Source: Amycolatopsis echigonensis
Lineage (GTDB): Bacteria; Actinomycetota; Actinomycetes; Mycobacteriales; Pseudonocardiaceae
Length of the DNA: 64,000 nucleotides
Direction of reading: 5' to 3'
Assembly (NCBI RefSeq): GCF_014174495.1
Contig: NZ_JACJHR010000012.1
Span: 1-64,000, forward strand
Shown: in pieces, positions 1 through 8,241 of the stretch
Layout of the letters: each line of letters begins with the position of its first letter
Position numbering within the stretch: the first letter of the stretch is position 1
Program-made: the position numbers and the translations under genes
Notes under the pieces: model-generated
Database searches by the model: none
Told to the model about the DNA's origin: nothing
What the model saw: the letters and a program-made list of their open reading frames with translations, nothing else

Positions 1-77
1 TTGTTCACCTCGGTGGAGCGGGACGCGGTCAGCGCGTGCCCGTTCCCGGCCGCGCTGCCGTTCGCACTGGTGCTCAT
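1..77 (-). CDS. 5' end of an unidentified gene, cut by window edge
   Basis: An ATG at 77 reading leftwards opens a frame that stays open to the window edge, giving about 25 residues (MSTSANGSAAGNGHALTASR and on) rich in Ser, Ala, Gly and Asn. A purine-rich stretch matching a ribosome binding site (GGGAGAGAGG) lies just upstream at about 90-100. The N-terminus looks like a hydrophilic leader and identifies no family. The 286 bases between this start and the next gene show no convincing coding frame and presumably carry its promoter. Confidence 0.5.
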   Translation of the reverse strand, partial: MSTSANGSAAGNGHALTASRSTEVN

Positions 78-363
78 GGGTCAGGGAATCCCTCTCTCCC
101 GGCGTGCTGCGGGCCAGGGTCGGCTCCCCGGGGAGCCCGCCGAGGCCTGCTTCCGAGGTTACTCGCCGCGCTCTGGCCTCGGCCCGAGTCCGGCCCAAGT
201 GTGGGGTGTGCAGACCGAATGCCCGCCGGGGTGCCCTCGATCGTAGGGCGGATCCGCGCGCGGTCCGGAGTGACGCGCGTCTCTTGCCGCCCGCGGGGCA
301 CTGACCAGCAGTTTGCTCAAGGTTGAGGGTTCCCGGAATGTGGGAATTTGTGCGCGGCCCGGT

Positions 364-1125
364 TCAGCGGCCGCTGATGCGCGCCTTCATCGCCGCCAGC
401 CGCTCGGCGAATGCCGGTGCGGCCAGCGATTCCAGCTGCGGGGTGAGTTCGGCGTCGACCGCCGCGGCGTGTTCGCTCAGCCCGCTCGTCTGCCGCATAG
501 TCCGCTTGGTGGACAGCACGACCTCGCGGGGCGCGGCGACCGTCGGGGCGGCGAGGTCGCGGGCGGCCTGGACCAACGCGTCGTGATCGCCCTCGATCAA
601 GCGCAGCGCGAACCCGACGCTTACGGCGGATTCCGCGGTAAGGGTTTCGCCGAACAACGCCATCGCGGCCGCTTGCTGCGGACCGAGGATTCGTTGCGAC
701 ATCCAGGTCATGCCGCCGCCGGGGTGCAGGCCCAGTTCGAGGAACCGCGGGATGAATTTGGCGTGCGGTCCCACGAGGCGGACGTCGGCGGCCAGCGCGA
801 GGTTCAGACCAGCGCCGACGGCGGCCCCTCCGACCGCGGCGATCGTCGGCAGGCTGCAGCCCGCGACAGCGAGGAAGCCCGCGTACACCGAACGCAGTCC
901 TTCGGCGTCGGCCTTGCCGAGCGCGGTGAGGTCCGCGCCCGCGCAGAACGCTGGCGGTGCGCCAGTAACGATCACCGCGTGCACGCTCTCGTCCGCTTCG
1001 GCGCGCGCGACCGCGGCGGCCAGCTCGGCGGAGAGGTCGAGGGTGAGCGCGTTGCGGCTCTTCGGGGCGTCGACGGTGAGCAGCGCGACGCCCTGGTCGT
1101 GCTCGCTGTGAATGCGGTCGGTCAT
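364..1125 (-). CDS. Enoyl-CoA hydratase/isomerase family protein
   Basis: A 253-residue crotonase-fold protein of normal length for the family. The oxyanion-hole segments are visible as CAGAD at 61-65 and GGAAVGAGL at 99-107, followed by the LGLHPGGG segment near 131-138. Glu130 sits where the first catalytic glutamate of classical hydratases lies (rat Glu144), but the second (Glu164) falls on an alanine by eye alignment in QAAAMALFGE. True hydratase activity is therefore uncertain, and isomerase or other crotonase chemistry is possible. It is likely a single-gene unit. Confidence 0.85.
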   Translation of the reverse strand: MTDRIHSEHDQGVALLTVDAPKSRNALTLDLSAELAAAVARAEADESVHAVIVTGAPPAFCAGADLTALGKADAEGLRSVYAGFLAVAGCSLPTIAAVGGAAVGAGLNLALAADVRLVGPHAKFIPRFLELGLHPGGGMTWMSQRILGPQQAAAMALFGETLTAESAVSVGFALRLIEGDHDALVQAARDLAAPTVAAPREVVLSTKRTMRQTSGLSEHAAAVDAELTPQLESLAAPAFAERLAAMKARISGR

Positions 1126-1175
1126 GGCCCGAGCATCTCAGGCCCGGGTATGCCGCCGCCGGTTAGAACCGTCAC

Positions 1176-1619
1176 CTACGAGGGCGTCGGCGGGCGTTCC
1201 AGCAGCCGGGACAACACGACCGTCGACACCGTCCGGTCGATGATCTCCAGTCCGCGCAGCCGCTCCAGGGCGGTTTCCAGGTGATGGATGTCGGAGGCGC
1301 GCAGGTGCACGATCGCGTCGGCCGCGCCGGACACCGTGTACGCGGCGACGACCTCGGTCAACGGTTCGAGCCGGGCGCGGATCCGGCCGGGCGTGACGTT
1401 GCCCTGGCAGTGCACCTCGACGAACGCCTCGGTGCCCCAGCCGAGCGCTTCCGGGTCGACGACCGCGGTGAAGCCGCGCAGCACGCCCGTTTCCAGCAGC
1501 CGGTCCACGCGTCGTTTCACCGCCGGGGCGGACAACCCGACCACCTTGCCGATCTCCGCGTAGCTGGAGCGGGCGTTGGCCACCAGGCAGGAAACGATTC
1601 GCTGGTCGATGGTGTTCAC
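1176..1619 (-). CDS. Lrp/AsnC-family transcriptional regulator
   Basis: The protein has an N-terminal helix-turn-helix of Lrp type (about residues 4-50; IDQRIVSCL, then YAEIGKVVGLSAPAVKRRVDRL) and a C-terminal RAM effector domain. I place the start at GTG 1619; a TTG at 1625 is also in frame. Neither has a ribosome binding site, while TAAACA lies just upstream, which suggests a leaderless message. It is divergent from the dimethylargininase gene. The same AsnC/DDAH pairing occurs in mycobacteria beside ornithine aminotransferase genes, so it probably senses an amino acid of arginine or ornithine catabolism and controls its neighbour. Confidence 0.9.
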   Translation of the reverse strand: MNTIDQRIVSCLVANARSSYAEIGKVVGLSAPAVKRRVDRLLETGVLRGFTAVVDPEALGWGTEAFVEVHCQGNVTPGRIRARLEPLTEVVAAYTVSGAADAIVHLRASDIHHLETALERLRGLEIIDRTVSTVVLSRLLERPPTPS

Positions 1620-1657
1620 ACGCAATGTTTAGCACGCAGGTGCGCAGTGAACAGCGA

Positions 1658-1687
1658 TTGATTGCGATATTAGGTCCACCTTAGCCT
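1658..1687 (+). promoter_or_regulatory. Probable promoter of the dimethylargininase gene
   Basis: TTGATT (1658-1663) and TAGCCT (1682-1687) are 18 bases apart, and the -10 ends six bases before the ATG at 1694, which suggests a leaderless transcript. It lies in the short divergent gap with the Lrp/AsnC gene, a natural site for that regulator. Confidence 0.4.
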
Positions 1688-1693
1688 GGTTGC

Positions 1694-2539
1694 ATGCAGG
1701 GAGAGGTTGTGCCGCCGCGGGTGCCGACGCCCCGCCGTTACCTGATGTGCCCGCCCCGTTATTTCGCCGTCGACTACGCGATCAACCCCTGGATGGACCC
1801 CTCGAAGCCGGTCAGCGCGGACGTCGCCGTCGCGCAATGGACCGAGCTGCGCGACACCTACCGCCGCCTCGGCCACACCGTCGAGGAAATCGACCCGCAA
1901 CCCGGCCTTCCGGACATGGTGTTCGCGGCCAACTCGGGCACCGTCGTGGACGGGCGCGTGCTCGGCTCGCGGTTCCGCGCCCCGCAGCGCGCCGCCGAGG
2001 CGGAGCACTTCCGCCGCTGGTTCCTCGAACACGGCTACCGCGACCTGACCATGCCGGAGAAGATCAACGAGGCCGAGGGCGATTTCGCCTGGACCGGACA
2101 GCTGCTGCTGGCCGGCACCGGCTTCCGCACCGACCCGGCCGCGCACGCCGAGGCGCAGGAGGTGCTCGGCGTTCCGGTCGTGTCGCTGCGGCTGATCGAC
2201 CCGCGCTACTACCACCTGGACACCGCGCTGTTCGTGCTCGCCGAGGCGACCGACACGGCGGCCGCGCAGGTCGTCTACTACCCGGACGCGTTCTCGCCGG
2301 GCTCGCGGCGCGTGCTGCGCCGGATGTTCCCGGACGCCGTCCTCGCCACCGCGGCCGACGCCGAATGCTTCGGGCTGAACGGGGTGTCCGACGGACGCAA
2401 CGTCGTGCTCCCGGTCGAGGCGACCGACCTCGGCGCGCGGCTCGCCGAACGCGGCTACGAGCCGGTGTACGTGGACATCTCTGAGCTTCGGAAGGCCGGC
2501 GGCGGGCCGAAGTGCTGCACGCTGGAGATCCGCAAGTAG
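1694..2539 (+). CDS. ddaH: Dimethylargininase / amidinotransferase-superfamily hydrolase
   Basis: A 281-residue member of the dimethylarginine dimethylaminohydrolase family, which hydrolyses N-methylated arginines to citrulline plus methylamines. Family signatures are the substrate-loop segment NPWM (31-34), FAANSG (78-82), EGDF (128-131), the catalytic histidine in YYHLDTALF (His174) and the C-terminal nucleophile in KCCTLEI (Cys274 or Cys275). An ATG start at 1694 fits the promoter spacing. It is divergent from an Lrp/AsnC regulator, as in mycobacteria. An ornithine- or arginine-catabolic role is possible instead of true DDAH activity. It ends one base before the convergent next gene. Confidence 0.85.
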   Translation: MQGEVVPPRVPTPRRYLMCPPRYFAVDYAINPWMDPSKPVSADVAVAQWTELRDTYRRLGHTVEEIDPQPGLPDMVFAANSGTVVDGRVLGSRFRAPQRAAEAEHFRRWFLEHGYRDLTMPEKINEAEGDFAWTGQLLLAGTGFRTDPAAHAEAQEVLGVPVVSLRLIDPRYYHLDTALFVLAEATDTAAAQVVYYPDAFSPGSRRVLRRMFPDAVLATAADAECFGLNGVSDGRNVVLPVEATDLGARLAERGYEPVYVDISELRKAGGGPKCCTLEIRK

Positions 2540-2540
2540 G

Positions 2541-3566
2541 TCAGCGCGGGTAGTCCGCGGGCTCGACCGCGCTCTGCTCCGGGAACAGCCCGGAGGGGAG
2601 CGCGGCCGGGTCGATCTTGCGCACGGTGAGCTCCAGGTTGGTGTACGTGTACCCGTTGTCCTTCATCGAGGCGGGTACGCCGAACTTCGAGAACGAGCAG
2701 TCGCGGGTGAAGCGGCCGGTCGCGGCGTCCCAGTCGAAGCCGCCGGTGCTGTAGGCGGTGTAGGTGCCGTCGGCGATCCCGCTCGCCGACGCGGTGGCCC
2801 CGGCTTTCACGTAGACCGTGAACACTGATCGCCTGCCGTCGGCGAGCGTCACTGCTTGGTCGGTGCCGGAGATGTTCTTGACGGAGATGGTGTTCTTGCC
2901 GCCGCCCGCGCCGGTAATGACCGTTTCGTTCGCGAGGCCGCGGTTCGGTTCCGGCTGAGGGTCGGGGAACAGCGGGCCGAGGCGGTAGGGGTGGGCGGGG
3001 TCGGCGGTGGCCAGTTTCGCGAGGCTGTCGCGCAGTCCGGCGACGGCTTGGTTGCGGCTCAGCACCGAGGTAGCGGAAAGGCCGCCGCACAGCTTGTTGT
3101 CGAACGTCGGGGCGATGACCTCGGGGAGGGCGCTGGCGCCGACCGCGTCGAGACTGGTGAGCAGGTCTCGGTTGGCGGCGCGAACGGCGTCCGGCGGCAT
3201 AGCGGCGTCGAGCTGGCGGACGGCCTGGTTGATCGCATCGTTGAGAGCGGTGCCCGCGTCCCGGAGCGCGGTGGCTGTGGTCGCCTGTCCGAGCCGCTGG
3301 ACGGCCGGGGTGATCGACGCGCCGATGTCGGTGAGGAGCTTCTGATAGCCCGCCGGGTCGAGCGGAGCCGTGTTGGCGGTGCTGCTCGGCGGGCTGACGC
3401 TGACCTGGGAGCTGAGCGTGGTCGCGGGGCTGCTGGTCGGGGCGCTGCTGGCCGCGGTCTCGTCGTCCGAGCGGTTCACCAGGGACACCACTGCGACGGT
3501 GCCGAAGACGACGGCGACGATGATCGCGGCGAGCAAGCGCGGGCGAGTTTTCAGAAGGTCGAGCAC
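2541..3566 (-). CDS. Membrane-anchored protein of unknown function
   Basis: This is a 341-residue protein if started at GTG 3566. A longer frame runs upstream but would overlap the alpha/beta hydrolase gene and has an unnatural Arg/Pro-rich composition. It has a short cytoplasmic stretch (LLKTRPRLL), one membrane segment at about 10-27, a Ser/Thr/Pro linker to about residue 60, then an extracellular domain with two cysteines (CGG and DCSF contexts). I do not recognise the family. The layout resembles actinobacterial cell-surface proteins anchored by an N-terminal helix. It lies immediately downstream of the hydrolase on the same strand and could be co-transcribed. Confidence 0.75.
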   Translation of the reverse strand: MLDLLKTRPRLLAAIIVAVVFGTVAVVSLVNRSDDETAASSAPTSSPATTLSSQVSVSPPSSTANTAPLDPAGYQKLLTDIGASITPAVQRLGQATTATALRDAGTALNDAINQAVRQLDAAMPPDAVRAANRDLLTSLDAVGASALPEVIAPTFDNKLCGGLSATSVLSRNQAVAGLRDSLAKLATADPAHPYRLGPLFPDPQPEPNRGLANETVITGAGGGKNTISVKNISGTDQAVTLADGRRSVFTVYVKAGATASASGIADGTYTAYSTGGFDWDAATGRFTRDCSFSKFGVPASMKDNGYTYTNLELTVRKIDPAALPSGLFPEQSAVEPADYPR

Positions 3567-3613
3567 CTGCCGATTTTCCGGGCCGCGCGGCGGATCCGGG
3601 TCGGTATTTCTGC

Positions 3614-4474
3614 TTACTTCAGGACCCGGCCGAGGAAACCGCGCAGGTAGCCCGCGACGACGTCGAGGTGGCTTTCCAGCAGGAAGTGGCCGCCGTCGAT
3701 CAGGTGCACCTCGGGGTCCTTGGCGTCGCGGGCGAAGGCTTCCGCTCCCGTCGGGCCGAAGATCTCGTCGCCCCGGCCCCACACGGCGAGCACCGGGACG
3801 TCGTGGGTGCGCAGGAATTCGTGCAGCCGCGGGTAAAGCGGGCGGTTGTTCTGGTAATCGCGGAAGAGCGCGAGCTGGATCTCGTCGTTGCCCGGGCGGG
3901 ACACCAGGGCGTAGTCGTGCTCCCAGGTGTCCGGGCTGACCAGACTCGGGTCGGGGACGCCGTGCAGGTACTGCCAGCGGATGGCGTCGTAGCTCAGCGC
4001 GGTCCGGACGGGCGGTTCGGTGTCCGGACCGGGGTTCGCGCCGTAGGCCCAGAGGCCGGCCCAGAACGAGTCGACGAAGCCTTCCTCGTACCCGTTGCCG
4101 TTCTGCGTGACGATCGCGGAGATCCGGTCGGGGTGGTCGAGCGCGAGCCGCCAGGCGATCGGGGCGCCGTAGTCCTGGACGTAAACCGCGTAGCGGTCGA
4201 GGCCCAGCTGGTCGAGCAGGCCGGACGTGAGGTCGGCGAGGGCGTCGAAGGTGTAGTCGAACTCGTCGGCGCTGGGAGCGGCGGAGTGGCCGAAACCCAG
4301 GTGGTCCGGCGCGATGACGCGGTAGCGGTCGGCCAGCAGCGGGATGAGGTTCCGGAACATGAACGAGCTGGTCGGATACCCGTGCAGCAGGACGATCGCG
4401 GGCGCATCCGCGGGACCTGCCTCGCGGTAGAAGAGCTCCTGGCCGTCGACGGTGGCCGTCCGGTGCTGGATCAC
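3614..4474 (-). CDS. Alpha/beta hydrolase with an aspartate nucleophile
   Basis: A 286-residue alpha/beta hydrolase. HGYPTSS (31-37) forms the oxyanion hole, and the nucleophile elbow reads VQDYG with Asp101, as in haloalkane dehalogenases and epoxide hydrolases rather than serine esterases. A late DGGHFLLESH supplies the catalytic histidine. The GTG start at 4474 follows an AAAGGGG ribosome binding site; a longer frame to 4525 would run through the promoter region. The gene is divergent from the CGNR regulator at 4572, with shared GGTTAG boxes between them. Substrate unknown. Confidence 0.88.
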   Translation of the reverse strand: MIQHRTATVDGQELFYREAGPADAPAIVLLHGYPTSSFMFRNLIPLLADRYRVIAPDHLGFGHSAAPSADEFDYTFDALADLTSGLLDQLGLDRYAVYVQDYGAPIAWRLALDHPDRISAIVTQNGNGYEEGFVDSFWAGLWAYGANPGPDTEPPVRTALSYDAIRWQYLHGVPDPSLVSPDTWEHDYALVSRPGNDEIQLALFRDYQNNRPLYPRLHEFLRTHDVPVLAVWGRGDEIFGPTGAEAFARDAKDPEVHLIDGGHFLLESHLDVVAGYLRGFLGRVLK

Positions 4475-4497
4475 GGCTAACCCCTTTGCGGTTTTAA

Positions 4498-4563
4498 TCT
4501 GGTTAGGTGCTCGCCAGGGAACCACGGTCGAGCTAACCTGTCAAAGGGTTCAGTCTGGTTAGG
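4498..4563. promoter_or_regulatory. Shared divergent operator: GGTTAG boxes
   Basis: The gap between the hydrolase and CGNR genes holds TCTGGTTAGG twice as a direct repeat (4498-4507 and 4554-4563) and its core inverted as CTAACC (4533-4538). The inverted copy and the right copy form a dyad (AGCTAACC...GGTTAGGGAGCT) just before the ATG at 4572. The arrangement is typical of an operator bound by the adjacent regulator. Confidence 0.45.
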
Positions 4564-4571
4564 GAGCTTCG

Positions 4572-5048
4572 ATGGACGTGCTCGACCTGCTCAACAGCAG
4601 GCCGCTGGTCAACGGCGAGGAACAGGACGCGCTCGGCGACCCGGCCGCCGGTCGGCGGTGGGCGCGCGAGCACGGCGGCGACGGGAGCGTCGCGGAGCTG
4701 GAGCTGCTGCGGGAGGCGCGGGATCTCCTGCGCGATGTCGTGCGCGGGGACCGCACGCCGGTCGTCTTGCGTCCGCTCCTCGACGGGGTCCGTCAGATTC
4801 CGGAGGTTTCCGCGGGCGGGCTTCGCTGGGAGGTCGAGACGCCGCCGCACGCCCGGTTGGCCGTCGAAGCCGTTCTGGATTGGGCGGCGCTCGAAAAGGA
4901 TCTTCCCGGGCGGTTGCGGGCCTGCGCCAATGACGAGTGCCAGCTGTTCCTGATCGATCGCAGCCGGGCGAACCGCGCGCGCTGGTGTTCGATGGCGGCC
5001 TGCGGCAACCGGGAGAAGGTTCGGCGGCACTACCAGCGCACTCATTGA
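4572..5048 (+). CDS. CGNR zinc-finger (ABATE-domain) regulator
   Basis: A 158-residue protein. The N-terminal part (DLLNSRP, then about 100 residues of helices) matches the stress-related ABATE domain. The C-terminus carries the CGNR zinc finger with Cys118, Cys123, Cys139 and Cys144, the last in the signature CGNREKVRRHY. Such proteins are predicted transcription regulators. It is divergent from the alpha/beta hydrolase and probably controls it. The ATG at 4572 lies directly after the GGTTAG dyad with AGGGAGC as a possible ribosome binding site. Confidence 0.9.
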   Translation: MDVLDLLNSRPLVNGEEQDALGDPAAGRRWAREHGGDGSVAELELLREARDLLRDVVRGDRTPVVLRPLLDGVRQIPEVSAGGLRWEVETPPHARLAVEAVLDWAALEKDLPGRLRACANDECQLFLIDRSRANRARWCSMAACGNREKVRRHYQRTH

Positions 5049-5072
5049 ATCTTCACCCAAAGGTGTGAAGAT
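5049..5072. terminator. Short hairpin after the CGNR gene
   Basis: ATCTTCAC (5049-5056) and GTGAAGAT (5065-5072) form a perfect 8-bp stem with an 8-base loop directly at the stop codon. It has no T run, so it is a weak terminator or possibly an operator. Confidence 0.3.
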
Positions 5073-5225
5073 GGCAGCTGTCTACAAGTGTGGACATATT
5101 CCGATTTTCCTGCGGCAGTGTTTTCCCTGTGCTGGAAGTGCGCTGTTGACCATGGGATCGGCCCCGGTAACTACTCCGTTTGCCAATCCGATTAATCGGG
5201 TACGGTAGTTCGGACGGGAGGCGCG

Positions 5226-5858
5226 ATGATCACCTTTGCGGTGCACGGCATTGGCAAGCCCCAGCGATCCCTCGATCCGGGCGAGGACGAGCGGTGGATC
5301 ACCGTGGAGCAGTTCGACGCGCTGCTGGACGTCGTCTCGGGGACCGGTGCGCAGCTCACCTTCGACGACGGCAACTCCTCCGACGTCGAGATCGCGCTGC
5401 CCCGGTTGGTCGAGCGCGGGCTGTACGCCGAGTTCTTCCCGTTGGCCGGCCGGGTCGGCGAGCGCGGGTACGTCGACCGCGACGGGCTGCGGCAGCTAGT
5501 GGACGCCGGGATGCACGTCGGGTCGCACGGCTGGGATCGGCTGGACTGGCGTCGGCTCGACGGGTCCTTCGCGGTGCGCCGCGAGCTGGATGAGGCGCCG
5601 CGATTGCTCGAGCAGCTGAGCGGGACCCCGGTGCGGCGGTTTTCGTTGCCGGAGGGCCGGTTCGACCGGCGGGTGCTGACGCATTTGCGCGAAGCCGGGG
5701 CGACGCGGGTGTACGCGAACGTCGGCGGCGTGCGCGGTGCGTCGTTGGTGCGGCCCCGGACGGAGATCCGGTCGGACCTGAACCCGCGGTGGGCGGAAGC
5801 GGTGAGCCGCCGTCCGCGCCGGTTCCCCGGCCGCTGGGCGCCTCGTCCCGGACGCTGA
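5226..5858 (+). CDS. Polysaccharide deacetylase (NodB fold)-like protein
   Basis: A 210-residue protein with the NodB signature TFDDGNSSD (Asp47 and Asp48) and, about 50 residues on, GSHGWDRLDW (His101). In active NodB-type deacetylases the second motif is H(S/T)xxH. Here the second histidine position is Arg105, so one metal ligand appears missing and catalysis is doubtful unless another residue substitutes. There is no signal peptide, so it is cytoplasmic. The C-terminus is Arg/Pro-rich. A small-sugar deacetylase or non-catalytic relative is possible. It stands alone before the chitosanase gene. Confidence 0.7.
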   Translation: MITFAVHGIGKPQRSLDPGEDERWITVEQFDALLDVVSGTGAQLTFDDGNSSDVEIALPRLVERGLYAEFFPLAGRVGERGYVDRDGLRQLVDAGMHVGSHGWDRLDWRRLDGSFAVRRELDEAPRLLEQLSGTPVRRFSLPEGRFDRRVLTHLREAGATRVYANVGGVRGASLVRPRTEIRSDLNPRWAEAVSRRPRRFPGRWAPRPGR

Positions 5859-5969
5859 TTCCTTCGGGGGTTCCGTTCCCGGACTGCTCGGTCCGGCGGG
5901 AAAAAACACCCTCTTTCGGCGGGTTGTGACCGCATCCCTTCGGCAGCATCCTGAGCGCGCGCCGCCGTA

Positions 5970-5982
5970 AGGAAAGTTTCCT
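5970..5982. promoter_or_regulatory. AGGAAA-G-TTTCCT palindrome upstream of chitosanase
   Basis: A perfect 6+6 palindrome around one G lies 18 bases before the chitosanase ATG. It has the form GAAASTTTC that I recall as the operator of CsnR-type repressors of Streptomyces chitosanase genes. Induction by chitosan oligomers through such a repressor is inferred; no csnR-like gene is in this window. Confidence 0.5.
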
Positions 5983-6000
5983 AATAAACAGGGAGCGTCG

Positions 6001-6687
6001 ATGCGGAAACTCGTCCTGCTCGCCATTCTGGCGATAGCCGCCGCAGTCCTGCCCACCGCGATCGCCTCCGCGGCGACCACCGCCCCGGATGCGGTCCAGA
6101 CGGGCCCGACCGCGGACCAGATTCTCGCCAAGGTGGCCTCCTGCAAGCAGATCTCCAAGGGGAAGTACAAAACCGACGAGGACTCCGGCAGCGCGACCGT
6201 CCCGGTCTGCGACGCGGGCAAGGCGGTCTTCTGGAAAGCCGACATGGACATCGACTGCGACGGTCAGCGCACCACGCAGTGCAACGAGAACACCGACTGC
6301 TGCTTCTACCCCGACACCGCCTTCCCGCAATCCGACGGCAAACCGCTCAACGCCGCCAAACTCCCGTACATCGTCGTCCCCAGTTCGAGCAGCATCTGGA
6401 ACTACGCGAACTCCGGCCTCCGCGGCGGCGGTTCCTGCGCGGTGATCTACAACGGCAAGGTCGAGTACGCGGTCATCGGAGACACCGGCCCGAACAAGAT
6501 CATCGGCGAAGCGTCCTACGCGACGGCGAAGGATCTCGGCATCAACCCGGATCCGAAGAACGGCGGGGTCGACTCCGGCGTGACCTACGTGTGCTTCAAG
6601 AACTCGGCGGTGAACCCGATCGAGGACCACGCGGCGGCCACGAGCACCGGGCAAAAACTGGCGTCGGCGTTCGTGGGCGGAAACTGA
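6001..6687 (+). CDS. Secreted chitosanase, glycoside hydrolase family 75
   Basis: A 228-residue precursor with a Sec signal peptide (hydrophobic 4-20, cleavage near AIASA at 20-24). The mature part matches GH75 endo-chitosanases: a Cys-rich section (CDGQRTTQCNENTDCC), the core AVIGDTGPNKIIGEAS supplying the conserved Asp and Glu, and GVDSGVTYV. It hydrolyses beta-1,4-glucosamine linkages of chitosan outside the cell. The AGGGAGCG ribosome binding site precedes the ATG. It is a single-gene unit between its own palindrome-bearing promoter and a hairpin terminator. Confidence 0.92.
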   Translation: MRKLVLLAILAIAAAVLPTAIASAATTAPDAVQTGPTADQILAKVASCKQISKGKYKTDEDSGSATVPVCDAGKAVFWKADMDIDCDGQRTTQCNENTDCCFYPDTAFPQSDGKPLNAAKLPYIVVPSSSSIWNYANSGLRGGGSCAVIYNGKVEYAVIGDTGPNKIIGEASYATAKDLGINPDPKNGGVDSGVTYVCFKNSAVNPIEDHAAATSTGQKLASAFVGGN

Positions 6688-6794
6688 ATTTTCCGAATCT
6701 CCGGAAGGCATTCACTGCCCTTTCCGGACAACGGTGGGCAAATTCCCCTGCCGGTACGGCCGGATGGGGCAACCGCCGGTCCGGCGGAAGTGCG

Positions 6795-6830
6795 AGGCGG
6801 GAATCCGTGCGGCGACACGGGTTCCCGCCT
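6795..6830 (+). terminator. Terminator after chitosanase
   Basis: Arms 6795-6809 (AGGCGGGAATCCGTG) and 6816-6830 pair over 15 bases with one T-G pair and a 6-base loop, followed by TGTT. It separates the chitosanase from the polysaccharide operon. Confidence 0.65.
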
Positions 6831-6906
6831 TGTTATGCGGAACCGGTAACGAAGCCCGTCCGCGCTCCGACCAATGAGCAGCGAGCGGTCGGGCGGAGGT
6901 TCCGTG

Positions 6907-8241
6907 GTGAAGATCAGCGTCTTCGGGCTGGGGTACGTCGGGTGCGTGTCCGCGGCTTGCCTGGCGGGACAAGGGCACGAGGTCGTCGGAGTAGACGTCA
7001 ATCCGGCGAAGGTGGATCTCGTGACCGCCGGCAAGGCTCCGGTGGTCGAAGAACGGATCGGGGAGTTGACCGCGGAGGTGGTCGCCTCCGGTGCGCTGCG
7101 GGCGACCACCGAGGTGGCCGAGGCGATCCTCGCGACGGACGTTTCCCTGGTGTGCGTCGGCACGCCGTCCGCGCCCAACGGGAGTCTTTCCACCGAGTAC
7201 CTGCAGCGTGTTGCCGAGGAGATCGGCACCGCGTTAAAAGAACGAAAATCCTTGGGAAACAACGAGGTTCGGCACACGGTCGTCTTCCGCAGCACGATGC
7301 TGCCGGGCACCTGTCTCGGGTTGCTCGTGCCGATCTTGGAAAAGCACAGCGGCGGTACCGCGGGGGTCGATTTCGGGGTCGCGGTGAACCCGGAATTCCT
7401 CCGCGAGGGCACCAGCGTCCGCGACTTCTTCCAGCCGCCGAAAACGGTGATCGGCGAGTTCGACGCGGCCAGCGGCGACGTCGTGGCGAAGCTCTACGAG
7501 GGGCTGCCCGGCGACGTCTTCCGCGTGCCGATTCCGGTCGCGGAGATGACGAAGTACGCGGACAACGCCTTCCACGGCGTGAAGATCGGTTTCGCGAACG
7601 AACTCGGAGCGATCTGCCGTGCGCTCGGGCTCGATTCGCACCAGGTGATGGACGTGTTCCTCGCCGACCGCAAGCTCAACATCAGCCCGGCGTACCTGCG
7701 GCCCGGGTTCGCCTTCGGCGGTTCCTGTCTGCCGAAGGACCTGCGCGGGCTGGTCTACGCCGCGCGCCAGGCGGACGTCTCGGTGCCGTTGCTCGCGCAC
7801 GTGCTGCCGTCGAATACCGAACATCTGCACCGCGCGTTCGAACTGGTCGCGCGGACCGGGAAACGCAAGGTCGGGCTGTTCGGGCTGTCGTTCAAACCGG
7901 GCACCGACGATCTGCGCGAGAGCCCGCTGGTCGAACTCGCGGAACGCTTGCTCGGCAAGGGATACGACCTCAAGATCCACGACGCCAACGTCAGTCTCTC
8001 GCGGCTGATGGGGGCCAACCGCGAGTACATCGAAAGCCGGTTGCCGCACCTCGGGCAACTGCTCGCCGGGTCGGTGCAGGAGGTGCTGGACCACGCCGAG
8101 GTGTGCTTGATCGGCACCTCGGACCCGGAGGTGCTGGCCGCCCTGCCGCACGGCAGCGGGCCGGTGCTGGTCGATTTGGTCCGCGTCCCGGACGCCGCCG
8201 TGCGCCGGGCGGAAGAGGGGTACGTCGGCCTTGCCTGGTGA
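6907..8241 (+). CDS. GDP-mannose/UDP-glucose 6-dehydrogenase family (AlgD-like)
   Basis: Oxidises a sugar nucleotide to its uronic acid using NAD in two steps. The 444-residue protein starts with a Rossmann GLGYVG (7-12), continues with CVGTPS and the central segment TKYADNAFHGVKIGFANELG, and has the catalytic cysteine in GGSCLPKD (Cys274). The stretch from HTVVFRSTMLPGT through KLNIS to the cysteine is closer to AlgD (GDP-mannose 6-dehydrogenase of alginate synthesis) than to UDP-glucose dehydrogenase. GTG 6907 follows GGAGG at good spacing; GTG 6904 is also in frame. It is the first gene of the plus-strand operon and overlaps the next by 11 bases. Confidence 0.9.
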   Translation: MKISVFGLGYVGCVSAACLAGQGHEVVGVDVNPAKVDLVTAGKAPVVEERIGELTAEVVASGALRATTEVAEAILATDVSLVCVGTPSAPNGSLSTEYLQRVAEEIGTALKERKSLGNNEVRHTVVFRSTMLPGTCLGLLVPILEKHSGGTAGVDFGVAVNPEFLREGTSVRDFFQPPKTVIGEFDAASGDVVAKLYEGLPGDVFRVPIPVAEMTKYADNAFHGVKIGFANELGAICRALGLDSHQVMDVFLADRKLNISPAYLRPGFAFGGSCLPKDLRGLVYAARQADVSVPLLAHVLPSNTEHLHRAFELVARTGKRKVGLFGLSFKPGTDDLRESPLVELAERLLGKGYDLKIHDANVSLSRLMGANREYIESRLPHLGQLLAGSVQEVLDHAEVCLIGTSDPEVLAALPHGSGPVLVDLVRVPDAAVRRAEEGYVGLAW

